From positions 51,751 to 115,750 of the forward strand of contig JAQTYQ010000008.1 of the NCBI GenBank assembly GCA_028688225.1: DNA of 64,000 bases. Reading direction: 5' to 3'. This document shows positions 8,072 to 16,874 of this stretch, piece after piece; within the stretch, counting starts at the first letter, position 1, and each line of letters opens with the position of its first letter. Below the pieces are notes generated by a model that worked only from the letters and a program-made list of their open reading frames with translations, was not told the DNA's origin and ran no database searches. The position numbers and the translations under genes are program-made. The stretch is from Opitutaceae bacterium. Lineage in GTDB: Bacteria; Verrucomicrobiota; Verrucomicrobiia; Opitutales; Opitutaceae.

Positions 8072-8863
8072 TTACCATTCCGCGCAGGACTGTGCGCCGG
8101 TTCGCCAGCCCCATTCGACATCCTCGAGGAACCGGCTGATCCAGCCTTCCGGAGGTTCTTCCCATTTTCTGTATCCGAGGATGCAATCCGTGTACCTCTG
8201 GGCATTTTTGACACTGGGGCGGGCAAGAACCTTGGCCGTGAGCCGGATCAGGTTGGCGGGCCGGCGCGGCGCCCTCTGCACCTCGTGCATCAGCCACTTG
8301 TGATAGGGATACAGGATCCGGTTGTGCGCCAGGATCATCCGGCCGCCGTAGAAGACGAGTTCGGCGACGCTGCGGCGCAACAGGTATTGGTCCTTTCGCT
8401 TTTGCGCTTCCGCGACATACCCGTTCCAGCATATGAGCTGCGCATGAAAGGCGGCAATTTTCTTCCGGCGGTCTTTCTCCGGATACGCGACGATGCGTCT
8501 GATGAGCGCCGGGAGACCGGAAATGCGGGAATAGGCGACGATGGCGCCCGTGAAAGACGCCCGGGCCGGCTCGCTCCCGTGATCGGCGGCTTCCTTGAGG
8601 AAGGAGAGGTCGACCACCTTGCCGTCGACGTAACCCCCGGCATACCGACAGATGTCGGGTGGAGAGAAATGATAGTCCCTCTGGCGGAGCCTGCGGACGT
8701 ACTCCTCCTCGCTGGCGACGATATAGAGATCAAGATCGGAATTGCGCTTGGCCCGCCCTTTGGCCACGGACCCGCCGACGATTGCCGCCGGAAACCTCGG
8801 GTCGTCCTTGAATCGCTCGGCCAGTAGGGCGATCGCTTGCTGGTGATTGCTGCGTATATTCAT
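8072..8863 (-). CDS. Nucleotidyltransferase-fold protein, substrate unknown
   Basis: 263 aa. The N-terminus carries the minimal nucleotidyltransferase signature GGSVAKGRAKRNSDLDLYIV (Gly-Ser, then Asp-x-Asp) with a third acidic residue in KVVDLSF, all needed for Mg-NTP binding. The C-terminal half (AYPEKDRRKK..., YLLRRSVAELVFYGGRMILAHN) is helical and resembles the domain that positions substrate in aminoglycoside-type or DNA polymerase beta-like transferases. Start ATG 8863 gives MNIRSNHQQAIALL; the open frame further upstream is antisense to the next gene. It is convergent with gatB and divergent from the dehydrogenase pair. The substrate cannot be told from sequence. Confidence 0.8.
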   Translation of the reverse strand: MNIRSNHQQAIALLAERFKDDPRFPAAIVGGSVAKGRAKRNSDLDLYIVASEEEYVRRLRQRDYHFSPPDICRYAGGYVDGKVVDLSFLKEAADHGSEPARASFTGAIVAYSRISGLPALIRRIVAYPEKDRRKKIAAFHAQLICWNGYVAEAQKRKDQYLLRRSVAELVFYGGRMILAHNRILYPYHKWLMHEVQRAPRRPANLIRLTAKVLARPSVKNAQRYTDCILGYRKWEEPPEGWISRFLEDVEWGWRTGAQSCAEW

Positions 8864-9016
8864 GGGGTAAGGTATCACACAGGCGCCCTGGCCTGGATGG
8901 GCGATTGTTGTGTCGCCCTGTCCGCTGTCAACCGCCGGAGCCGGTGGAACGCATGTCCGGGTTTGACTGGGGGCGTCGGGAGCGGTTGCATCAGTCACCC
9001 CGGAAGGGACGACCCC

Positions 9017-9949
9017 GTGAAGCGCATTAGTATCATTGGCAGCGGCAACGTCGGCACCAACACCGCCTTTTTCGTCGCGGAGCGGCGGACCACCGACGTG
9101 TTGCTGGTCGACATCAAGGAGGGTGTCGCCGCCGGCAAGTCTCTCGACCTGATGGAGGCCGGCCCGCTGCGCGGCTATGTCACCGCGATCCGGGGCAGCG
9201 TCCGGATCGACGACATCGCCGGCAGCGACATCGTGATCATTGCCGCCGGCCGGGTACGCAAGCCGGGCGAGCAGCGCGAGGATCTCTACCGGGACAACGC
9301 CCCGACCGTGCGCGCCATCGCCCGGGACCTCCGTCGCCTCGCGCCCGGCGCGGTGGTCATCAACATCGTCGAGCCGGTCGATCTGCTCACACTCCTGGTC
9401 CAGGAAACACTGGCGGCCGACCGCTTCAAGGTCATGGGCGTGGGCGGCCTGCTCAGTTCGACCCGCATCCGCTGCCTCGTCAGCCGGGCGCTGGGGGTCT
9501 CGCCGCGGGAGGTCACGGGCCTGATCATCGGGCCGCACCACCCGAGCATGGTTTTTCTGCGCGATACCATCCGCGTGTCCGGGATTCCTGCGACGATCCT
9601 GCTGGGCGAGGAGCGCCTGCGCCAGTTGATCGAGGAGGCCCGCGACGCGGGCGACACCATCCTGCAACTGGCCCAGCGCTCCACGTCGTACTATGCGCCC
9701 AGCGCGGCCGCGGCGGCGCTGGTGGACGCGATCGCCTGCAACACCCGGGCGTTGCTGCCGGTGTCCGTCCGCTGCGAGGGCGAGTACGGCGTCAAGGGCC
9801 TGGCCATCGGGGTGCCGGCCTACGTGGGCGAACGGGGAGTGACCCGCATCCTCGAACTCAAGCTGGCTGCCACCGATCGCGACGCGTTCGACCAGGCGGC
9901 CGCCGCGCTCAAAACCGCCCGCGGGCATCTGGCGGCTGCGCCGGCATAA
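9017..9949 (+). CDS. Malate/lactate dehydrogenase-family paralogue with altered active site
   Basis: 310 aa Rossmann-fold protein, start GTG 9017 (preceded by GGAAGGGA), 14 bp before the canonical mdh. NAD-binding IIGSGNVGTNTAFF and the RKPG loop with both Arg (VRKPGEQREDL) remain. In register with the downstream enzyme, however, the substrate Asn region VSNPLD reads IVEPVD, the Asp of LDSTRF reads LSSTRI, and the catalytic-His region GGHGDQMVP reads GPHHPSMVF. The His itself is kept, but its Asp partner and the Asn are lost. It is likely a tandem-duplication product with new substrate or a regulatory role. It is not a decayed gene, because the frame is intact and codon bias is normal. Confidence 0.85.
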   Translation: MKRISIIGSGNVGTNTAFFVAERRTTDVLLVDIKEGVAAGKSLDLMEAGPLRGYVTAIRGSVRIDDIAGSDIVIIAAGRVRKPGEQREDLYRDNAPTVRAIARDLRRLAPGAVVINIVEPVDLLTLLVQETLAADRFKVMGVGGLLSSTRIRCLVSRALGVSPREVTGLIIGPHHPSMVFLRDTIRVSGIPATILLGEERLRQLIEEARDAGDTILQLAQRSTSYYAPSAAAAALVDAIACNTRALLPVSVRCEGEYGVKGLAIGVPAYVGERGVTRILELKLAATDRDAFDQAAAALKTARGHLAAAPA

Positions 9950-9963
9950 CGAGGCAATCCGGC

Positions 9964-10908
9964 ATGGCGAAGAACAAGGTCAGCATCATCGGGGCGGGCA
10001 ATGTCGGCGCGACGGCGACCTATTACCTCGCCGAGAAAGTCATTGCCGACCTGGTCATGGTCGACGTCGCGGGCGGCATGACGCAGGCCAAGGCGCTGGA
10101 CTTTCTCCACGCCGGGCCGCTGCGCGGCTACGATGTGTCCATCGTGGGCACCGACGATTTCGCCCGGATCGCGGACAGCAACGTGGTGGTGATCACCGCG
10201 GGCCTGCCGCGCAAGCCGGGCATGGACCGGATGGACCTGCTCAAGATCAACGCGGACATCGTCAAGCAGGCCGCGCGGGCCATCGCCCGGCATGCGCCCA
10301 ATGCCGTGGTGATCGCCGTGTCCAACCCCCTTGACGTGATGTGTCACGTCGCCCTGCGCTCCACCGGCTTCGCCCTGCGCCGCGTGGTCGGCATGGCGGG
10401 GATCCTCGACTCGACGCGTTTCCGCTATTTTGTGGCCGAGCAGCTCGGCTGCGCCCTGACCTCCGTGCATGCGATGGTGCTGGGCGGCCACGGCGACCAG
10501 ATGGTGCCGTTGCCGCGACTGACCACGGTCGGCGGGGTGCCGATCACCGAGCTGATGGACGAGGCGACGATCGGGCGGCTGGTCGATCGCACGCGCAAGG
10601 GCGGCGCGGAGATCGTGGGCCTGCTGAAGGCCGGCTCCGCCTATTATGCCCCCGCCGCTTCGGTGGCGGAAATGGTTGAGGCGGTGATCACGGACCGGAA
10701 GCATCTCGCGCCCTGCGCCGCCTACCTGCAGGGCGAATACGGCATCGAGGACCTGTTCATCGGGGCGCCGGTCATTCTCGGCAAGAACGGCGTGGAGCGG
10801 ATCATCGAACTGGAGCTGACGGAGGACGAGCGGAAGCAACTGCTGGTGAGCGCGGCCGCTGTCCGCAAGGGTGTCGAGGATCTCCAGACCTTCTTCAAGC
10901 CCACCTGA
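9964..10908 (+). CDS. mdh: Malate dehydrogenase
   Basis: 314 aa, NAD-dependent oxidation of malate to oxaloacetate in the TCA cycle, LDH-like (type 3) MDH class. Visible features: IIGAGNVGATATYYLAE dinucleotide site with Asp at the end of strand 2 (VMVDV), GLPRKPGMDRMDLL mobile loop with the substrate Arg pair, VSNPLDVM, the catalytic pair LDSTRFRYF and GGHGDQMVPLPR, and the C-terminal GEYGIEDLFIGAPVILGKNGVE. All catalytic residues are present. It follows its divergent paralogue by 14 bp, so the pair is probably one transcript. Confidence 0.93.
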   Translation: MAKNKVSIIGAGNVGATATYYLAEKVIADLVMVDVAGGMTQAKALDFLHAGPLRGYDVSIVGTDDFARIADSNVVVITAGLPRKPGMDRMDLLKINADIVKQAARAIARHAPNAVVIAVSNPLDVMCHVALRSTGFALRRVVGMAGILDSTRFRYFVAEQLGCALTSVHAMVLGGHGDQMVPLPRLTTVGGVPITELMDEATIGRLVDRTRKGGAEIVGLLKAGSAYYAPAASVAEMVEAVITDRKHLAPCAAYLQGEYGIEDLFIGAPVILGKNGVERIIELELTEDERKQLLVSAAAVRKGVEDLQTFFKPT

Positions 10909-10958
10909 TCGCACGGCGGGCCGGCGGGTTGACACGCCTGCCCCCGCATCTTGTCGGA

Positions 10959-11687
10959 CTAGAGCCGGCAAACGCCCAGGGCGAACGCTTCTTCGCCGCG
11001 GCCGATGCGGAAGGCGACGGCGTCTTCCCGCCGATCGAGGCTGACAGCGACCATCTCGGATTCGGGGGGAATCTCCTTCAAAAATTGGATCTCGACGTTC
11101 CGGGGTCGCGCCGGAAGCCCGCTTTTGACCAGGGCGGTCTGCAGGTAATCGAGGTAAGCGGTGTTGTTCACGTGTCCGTTGCCATCGACGTCGGAATACC
11201 TGACCGACACGGGAAAGGACCGGGCCGACCCGGCGGCCGGCGGAGCCAGCTTGAGCTTGTCGAGGTCCGATCGAAAAACTTCTCCGGACCGGCTGGGGAA
11301 CATGATCGCAATCTCCTCGGGAATCCGGACCAGCGACCTGGTTTTCAGGCTCACGTACAGCCACAAGGAGGAGGCGGCCGCCACCAGTTCCTCGCCGCAG
11401 AAGACCCGGAAGTCCCGGTAGCCCTTGCAGGTGCGGATGCCGCTGGACCACGTCACCACGCGCACCGCTTCCTCATACCGCGGATAGCGATGGATGGTCG
11501 CCGCCAGCCGGTTCAGCACCCATGATTCGCCCCGGTTCACCATGGCCCGGGTACCGGCATCGAATTGGTCTGCATGCTTGATGGCGGCTTCCTGCAGAAA
11601 TTTGAAGACGCCGGGCAGCAGCAGCAATTGGTCCCGATCGACGTCGCCATAAGCCACCGTCATGTCCAGGGTCAAAGCAGCGTTCAT
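10959..11687 (-). CDS. Acyl-ACP thioesterase-like protein
   Basis: 242 aa with two hot-dog-fold halves, as in FatA-type acyl-ACP thioesterases (PF01643-like). The first half contains TVAYGDVDRDQLLLLPGVFKFLQEAAIKHAD and NRGESWVLNRL; the second contains VRYSDVDGNGHVNNTAYLDYLQTAL with the DxNxHVNN catalytic signature. It probably releases free fatty acids from acyl carrier protein in the cytoplasm. ATG 11687 is chosen because the family starts near here; a TTG at 11729 would add 14 residues. It is divergent from the 11747 gene and convergent with mdh. Confidence 0.85.
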   Translation of the reverse strand: MNAALTLDMTVAYGDVDRDQLLLLPGVFKFLQEAAIKHADQFDAGTRAMVNRGESWVLNRLAATIHRYPRYEEAVRVVTWSSGIRTCKGYRDFRVFCGEELVAAASSLWLYVSLKTRSLVRIPEEIAIMFPSRSGEVFRSDLDKLKLAPPAAGSARSFPVSVRYSDVDGNGHVNNTAYLDYLQTALVKSGLPARPRNVEIQFLKEIPPESEMVAVSLDRREDAVAFRIGRGEEAFALGVCRL

Positions 11688-11746
11688 AAAGGGTCGCCAA
11701 AGGCGTTTTTTCACGACAAATCCATGCAATACAAGCGTCCATTAAC

Positions 11747-12274
11747 ATGAATGCCATCGCATGTACCGACTTGGTAATTACCAGTGTTGTGGGGTTAGCC
11801 ACCGGCCTTGTGGCATCCTATGTCGTCGCGCGGATCTTCTACCTGAAATCTTTGTTGGATCCGGTGCAGATTTGTCTGATGCGCTGTTGCCCGATGCGGT
11901 ACGATGATAGCAAGGAGGTTCCTTTGGATGGCGTCGGACGGACACGCTGGATTTTGATCATGTACGCAAAGTTGCTGCACAAAGCCGGATTCCAGAGGCA
12001 AGCAAGAATTCTCGCAGACTTGCTGAACACCGAGATGCTCTCGGACGTGAAAGTACGAGATGATGTCGGTTCAGCAGCGTACAAGGACTCCCAGCACGAT
12101 CAGAAGGGAGCCGAGGAGACGAATAGAGAGAAGGCGAAAAGCCGCTGGCTGGACAAAGTGGCGAGCCTCTATCCGAGGCTGTCATTGAAGAGTCTGTGGT
12201 TCGTTTGTGTGCCCAAACATTTTGCCCAAGAGCCCGAATTGAAGCTCTTCAGTTGGGAAAACCCGTCGACCTAA
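11747..12274 (+). CDS. Hypothetical protein with N-terminal membrane segment
   Basis: 175 aa, not recognised. Residues 9-33 (LVITSVVGLATGLVASYVV...) form one hydrophobic helix that would anchor the protein, followed by a charged, mostly helical cytoplasmic part rich in Lys, Asp and Arg and an aromatic tail (LKSLWFVCVPKHF). Codon use is less GC-biased than in neighbouring mdh or asnS, suggesting acquired DNA together with the adjacent Bro-N gene. There is no clear Shine-Dalgarno. Function cannot be proposed. Confidence 0.5.
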   Translation: MNAIACTDLVITSVVGLATGLVASYVVARIFYLKSLLDPVQICLMRCCPMRYDDSKEVPLDGVGRTRWILIMYAKLLHKAGFQRQARILADLLNTEMLSDVKVRDDVGSAAYKDSQHDQKGAEETNREKAKSRWLDKVASLYPRLSLKSLWFVCVPKHFAQEPELKLFSWENPST

Positions 12275-12331
12275 GGGGCGTGGGTTCTGAAATGACACTT
12301 CGTTCTTGGTAGCCTCTAGCATTCCCCGCTC

Positions 12332-13165
12332 ATGGAGACCCGTATCGCTTTGTTCCAGAAGAAGGAGATCCGCAAGACCATCCACGAGAATGAGTGGTGG
12401 TTTGTCGTCGTCGATGTCGTTGCCGCCCTTACCGACTCTCCGAATCCAACCGACTACCTGAACAAAGTCCGACGACGTGATCCGGAACTTGCCAAAGGGT
12501 ATGGACAATTTGTCCACCCCCTTTTGATCGAGACGTCTGGCGGCCCGCAAAAGTTGAATTGCGCCAACACCGAGGGCATCTTCCGTTTGATTCAGGCCAT
12601 TCCCAGTCCCAAGGCCGAACCGTTTAAACGCTGGCTGGCCCGGGTCGGGTACGAGCGCGTCCAGGAAATCGAGGATCCCGAGCTCGCCACTAAGCGCACT
12701 CGCGCCCTGTATAAAGCCAAGGGCTACTCTGATGCCTGGATCGAACGTCGGATGCGCAGCATCGCCATCCGCGACGAGTTGACTGATGAGTGGAAAAAAA
12801 GCGGCGTCAGGGAACAAAGGGAGTACTCCATTCTTACCGCCGAGATATCCAAGGCTGCCTTTGGTCTTACACCTTCCGAGTATGCCGCGCACAAGGGCCT
12901 ACAGCGCGAGAATCTTCGCGATCACATGACTGACTTGGAGCTGATCTTCTCCATGCTCGGCGAGGCAGCCACGACTGAGATCACCCGAACGAAAGACGCG
13001 CAGGGTTTTCCCGAAAGCGAGGCCGCCGCTCGGGAAGGCGGCACGGTGGCCGGCAACGCACGCCGTGAATTGGAATGCAAATCGGGGCGCAAAGTCGTGA
13101 GCCGTGCGAACTATCTCACCGCATCTGAGTCCACCAAGCGCTTACGATCTGGAAGGGACGCATGA
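12332..13165 (+). CDS. Bro-N domain protein, DinD/antirepressor-like
   Basis: 277 aa. The N-terminal 100 residues (ALFQKKEIRKTIHENEWWFVVVDVVAALTDSPNPTDYLNKVRRRD) match the Bro-N domain of phage antirepressors and baculovirus BRO proteins, a DNA-binding fold. The C-terminal part (SEYAAHKGLQRENLRDHMTDLELIFSMLGEAATTEIT) resembles the DinD/DinB-region of DNA-damage-inducible protein D, an inhibitor of RecA-mediated strand exchange in E. coli. No other phage genes flank it, so it is a stand-alone acquisition between a small membrane protein and asnS. Precise role uncertain. Confidence 0.8.
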   Translation: METRIALFQKKEIRKTIHENEWWFVVVDVVAALTDSPNPTDYLNKVRRRDPELAKGYGQFVHPLLIETSGGPQKLNCANTEGIFRLIQAIPSPKAEPFKRWLARVGYERVQEIEDPELATKRTRALYKAKGYSDAWIERRMRSIAIRDELTDEWKKSGVREQREYSILTAEISKAAFGLTPSEYAAHKGLQRENLRDHMTDLELIFSMLGEAATTEITRTKDAQGFPESEAAAREGGTVAGNARRELECKSGRKVVSRANYLTASESTKRLRSGRDA

Positions 13166-13276
13166 CTGAAAAGCGGCTGCACTGCTCTCCTGGCCACTTC
13201 TACTTCCTCATTATCCAGCTCATCCACTGGTGAGCCGGGCGGGTGGGTATGATCGCTGCCTGTGTCGCCTGGCGCT

Positions 13277-14665
<1,389 letters not shown>

Positions 14666-14777
14666 GACACGAACATAACGGCCCGTTTCCACCCGCCAAA
14701 ACAAAACTATGGGATAAGAACGAACCCTCTTCGCGTGCAAGAAGAGGATGCAGCCTGTCTGCGCCAGAGTGAGCAGC

Positions 14778-15029
14778 CTATTTCTTGGACTTCTGTTTCG
14801 TCCGTTTCGCGGACTTCTGGTGGCGAGCACGGTGCAGTGCAACATTGATGCTGTTTGCAGTGCTGCCCAAGAGCTCAGCGATCTCGGTATTTGAAAAGCC
14901 ACACCTGCTGAGATGATCGGCTTTTGTGCTCAGTTCTGCATCTCCAAGCTGATGGACATATAGAATGCCGAGTATCTTGCTAAGTCTGTCGATTGCTTTC
15001 ACTGCTTGTTGGTAGTCTGTGTTACTCAT
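14778..15029 (-). CDS. Small sigma-region-4-like HTH protein, third gene of SIR2 operon
   Basis: 83 aa. After an N-terminal helical stretch ([24 protein letters not shown]) comes [26 protein letters not shown], a helix-turn-helix like sigma factor region 4. It ends in a very basic tail ([12 protein letters not shown]). Its ATG overlaps the stop of the SIR2-like gene (ATGA at 15026-15029) and is served by GAGGTGAG, so it is translationally coupled. It could regulate the operon or act as a nucleic-acid-binding component of the system. No close functional precedent is recognised. Confidence 0.8.
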   Translation of the reverse strand: MSNTDYQQAVKAIDRLSKILGILYVHQLGDAELSTKADHLSRCGFSNTEIAELLGSTANSINVALHRARHQKSAKRTKQKSKK

Positions 15030-16078
15030 TGTCTCACCTCTTTTCGCATGAATTGCGCGAACGTCTTGTATCCCACATGACGGTTGAACGCCCCTTTCAG
15101 GGCAGCGGCCCACCGGCGGCGCACCTTGATCCGGTCCACAAGGACCAGCCGTTTCAGTTGTGCCTGTTCCTTTTTTCGCCACTGAGCAACTCTGCCGACT
15201 AAAGCCCTAAGGTGAAAATCTGTGTTGATAAGCGAACAGCCGATGACCACGAGCGTGTCGGCCTGACGGAGTGCCGCATATGCGTCTGTCCACAGACTAC
15301 GCCAGTGGTCGTGATCGAAAAACTTGCCGTAGATCGGAGGGACTATTTGGCGGACATAGCCGTTGAGTTCGTTGAATCGAGGTCTCGTTATGCGAGTCGG
15401 CTTCTTATAAAAGACCGCTGAAAGATCTGAGAACGAACCCCGGACGAACCAGTTTAGCGATCCGTGGAGCTTGAGCAGGCGAACCCCACGAAGATTGGTG
15501 TTAATCGTGGTGGGCCGCCACTTGAACTTTTCCGCGCCACCTGCGATGCCATAACCCTCCTTTGGGTCCCAACCCTTGCGGACCAGCGCTGAATCAAGTA
15601 GGGTGTCGTAGTTGAGAGAGATCACTACATCCCCAGTATTGAGCGCTGAGACGAGAACATCGTATTCCGTCGCCGTATCGCCACCGGGTTCGACCAACGT
15701 CAAAATATCTGATGTACATCGAAGGAAGTCCTCGATTTCTTGCCATTCGCCGGGCATTCGACGTCTCCCCCTTCCAGCAGAATAGATTTCGGGGAAGTCC
15801 TTGGCCATAAAAAGCAGGCTGAATGCCGTCTCCATTGTGAGCGCGCTTTTCTTGATAGAGAGGTGGTCACGAAAAACGCGCTGCAATCTCCTGACTCGCC
15901 TTGCCTCTGGGGAGGATACACCGCATGCACGGGCATATGTATCTGCCACTTTGAAGAAGTCTGCATTAAGGGGAGGTTTGATCCGCTTTCGTTTGAAGAC
16001 TACGTGAGGCAGCGCGCCTCTCGTTGCTCCACACCCAAGGATCAAGACCGTTCGGAACTGTTTGCGACCTAAGTTCAT
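15026..16078 (-). CDS. SIR2-like domain protein, putative defence effector
   Basis: 350 aa. The SIR2_2-type fold is seen in ILGCGATRGALPHVVF with PPLNADFFKVA (NAD-binding loop region), VISLNYDTLLDSALVRKG, LLKLHGSLNWF and VVIGCSLINTDFHLRALV. Proteins with this domain in several anti-phage systems (for example Thoeris, DSR, SIR2-HerA) hydrolyse NAD on infection; that activity here is inferred from family. The gene lies between a winged-helix gene (2-bp gap) and a sigma-4-like gene (4-bp overlap), with type IIG restriction-modification next door. This supports a defence role. Confidence 0.82.
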   Translation of the reverse strand: MNLGRKQFRTVLILGCGATRGALPHVVFKRKRIKPPLNADFFKVADTYARACGVSSPEARRVRRLQRVFRDHLSIKKSALTMETAFSLLFMAKDFPEIYSAGRGRRRMPGEWQEIEDFLRCTSDILTLVEPGGDTATEYDVLVSALNTGDVVISLNYDTLLDSALVRKGWDPKEGYGIAGGAEKFKWRPTTINTNLRGVRLLKLHGSLNWFVRGSFSDLSAVFYKKPTRITRPRFNELNGYVRQIVPPIYGKFFDHDHWRSLWTDAYAALRQADTLVVIGCSLINTDFHLRALVGRVAQWRKKEQAQLKRLVLVDRIKVRRRWAAALKGAFNRHVGYKTFAQFMRKEVRQ

Positions 16079-16080
16079 TC

Positions 16081-16416
16081 TTACCGGCGAACCTTGCGCT
16101 TCGCTTTGCGTCGCAAAACGGCGTTTGTCGGGATGGGGTAAATGTGGAGAGGCCGGACTTCCTTGCCTTCATCGAAACGAAACATGACTCCATTATTCAC
16201 CCAGCGGTCGAGGGACCGACTGAAGTTGCCAGAATTGAGTCCGGCTTTCTTGGCGATTGCGGCTTGGGTTAAGGTACCATCGCATAGGTTGAATGCTCGG
16301 ATCTGCTTGGCTCGGTTGCCGACGACCACGCGCACTTCATCCGCCTTCACGGCGGCACGGCCAACAACGTGAATCAAGCATTCAAGTAGCCATTCCAAAT
16401 GTTTGCTCTCTTCCAT
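16081..16416 (-). CDS. Winged-helix DNA-binding protein, first gene of SIR2 operon
   Basis: 111 aa. The sequence CDGTLTQAAIAKKAGLNSGNFSRSLDRWVNNGVMF is a helix-turn-helix followed by a wing (FRFDEGKEVRPLHIYPIP), as in MarR/GntR-like regulators, and the C-terminus is highly basic (RRKAKRKVRR). ATG 16416 is preceded by AAGGAGAAA at good spacing, which favours it over the in-frame codon at 16479. The stop is 2 bp from the SIR2-like start. It is probably the autoregulator or DNA-recognition part of the three-gene unit. Confidence 0.78.
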   Translation of the reverse strand: MEESKHLEWLLECLIHVVGRAAVKADEVRVVVGNRAKQIRAFNLCDGTLTQAAIAKKAGLNSGNFSRSLDRWVNNGVMFRFDEGKEVRPLHIYPIPTNAVLRRKAKRKVRR

Positions 16417-16526
16417 GTTTTCTCCTTTTCTCGCCCACATCGTGTGGTGGTTTGTTGCGGCAGAGAGTACCTGGCTCACACAACACTGTCCACTTTCGAA
16501 ATCGTGGGAATTAGCAACGGTGCAAG

Positions 16527-16868
16527 TCAGACAGCTGGTTTACCAGCGGAGAAACTCAACGGCAGGCGGGCGTAGAGATGCGGACGATCGGCTTGGAGGC
16601 GGGCAGCGAGCCAATGGCGCAGGAAGCAATAGAGCCAGTCACGGCCGCGATCGCCCGGCTCGCGCAGCCGGCGGCGAAAAAAGTGTCCGTGTGCGTAGCA
16701 CCGGCGGGCACGATGGGCGAGGGCCGGGGCGTAGCGTCGCGGCAGCGGCTGGCTGAGCCACTGCGAGGCCTCTTCGATCACCGTTTCCGCCGCGGCGAGC
16801 GGCACGAGCGGCGTTTCGCATTCGAGCTGCGGTCGGCGGGAATGGTGGCAAACGGCGATGGCGGGCAT
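16527..16868 (-). CDS. Hypothetical 113-aa protein downstream of type IIG enzyme
   Basis: Arg/Ala/His-rich small protein (for example HFFRRRLREPGDRGRDWLYCFLRHWLAARL). It is supported as a real gene by an AAGGAGGAG ribosome site lying over the stop of the restriction-modification gene and an ATG only 6 bp downstream, giving tight coupling. No recognisable domain. The protein could be an accessory or specificity-modifying partner of the RM enzyme, but this rests only on position. Confidence 0.55.
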   Translation of the reverse strand: MPAIAVCHHSRRPQLECETPLVPLAAAETVIEEASQWLSQPLPRRYAPALAHRARRCYAHGHFFRRRLREPGDRGRDWLYCFLRHWLAARLQADRPHLYARLPLSFSAGKPAV

Positions 16869-16874
16869 GGTGCG

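Noticed and set aside
8864..9928. N-terminal extension of the nucleotidyltransferase
   Set aside because: The extra residues are antisense to the MDH-like gene; family sequence starts at the Met at 8863.
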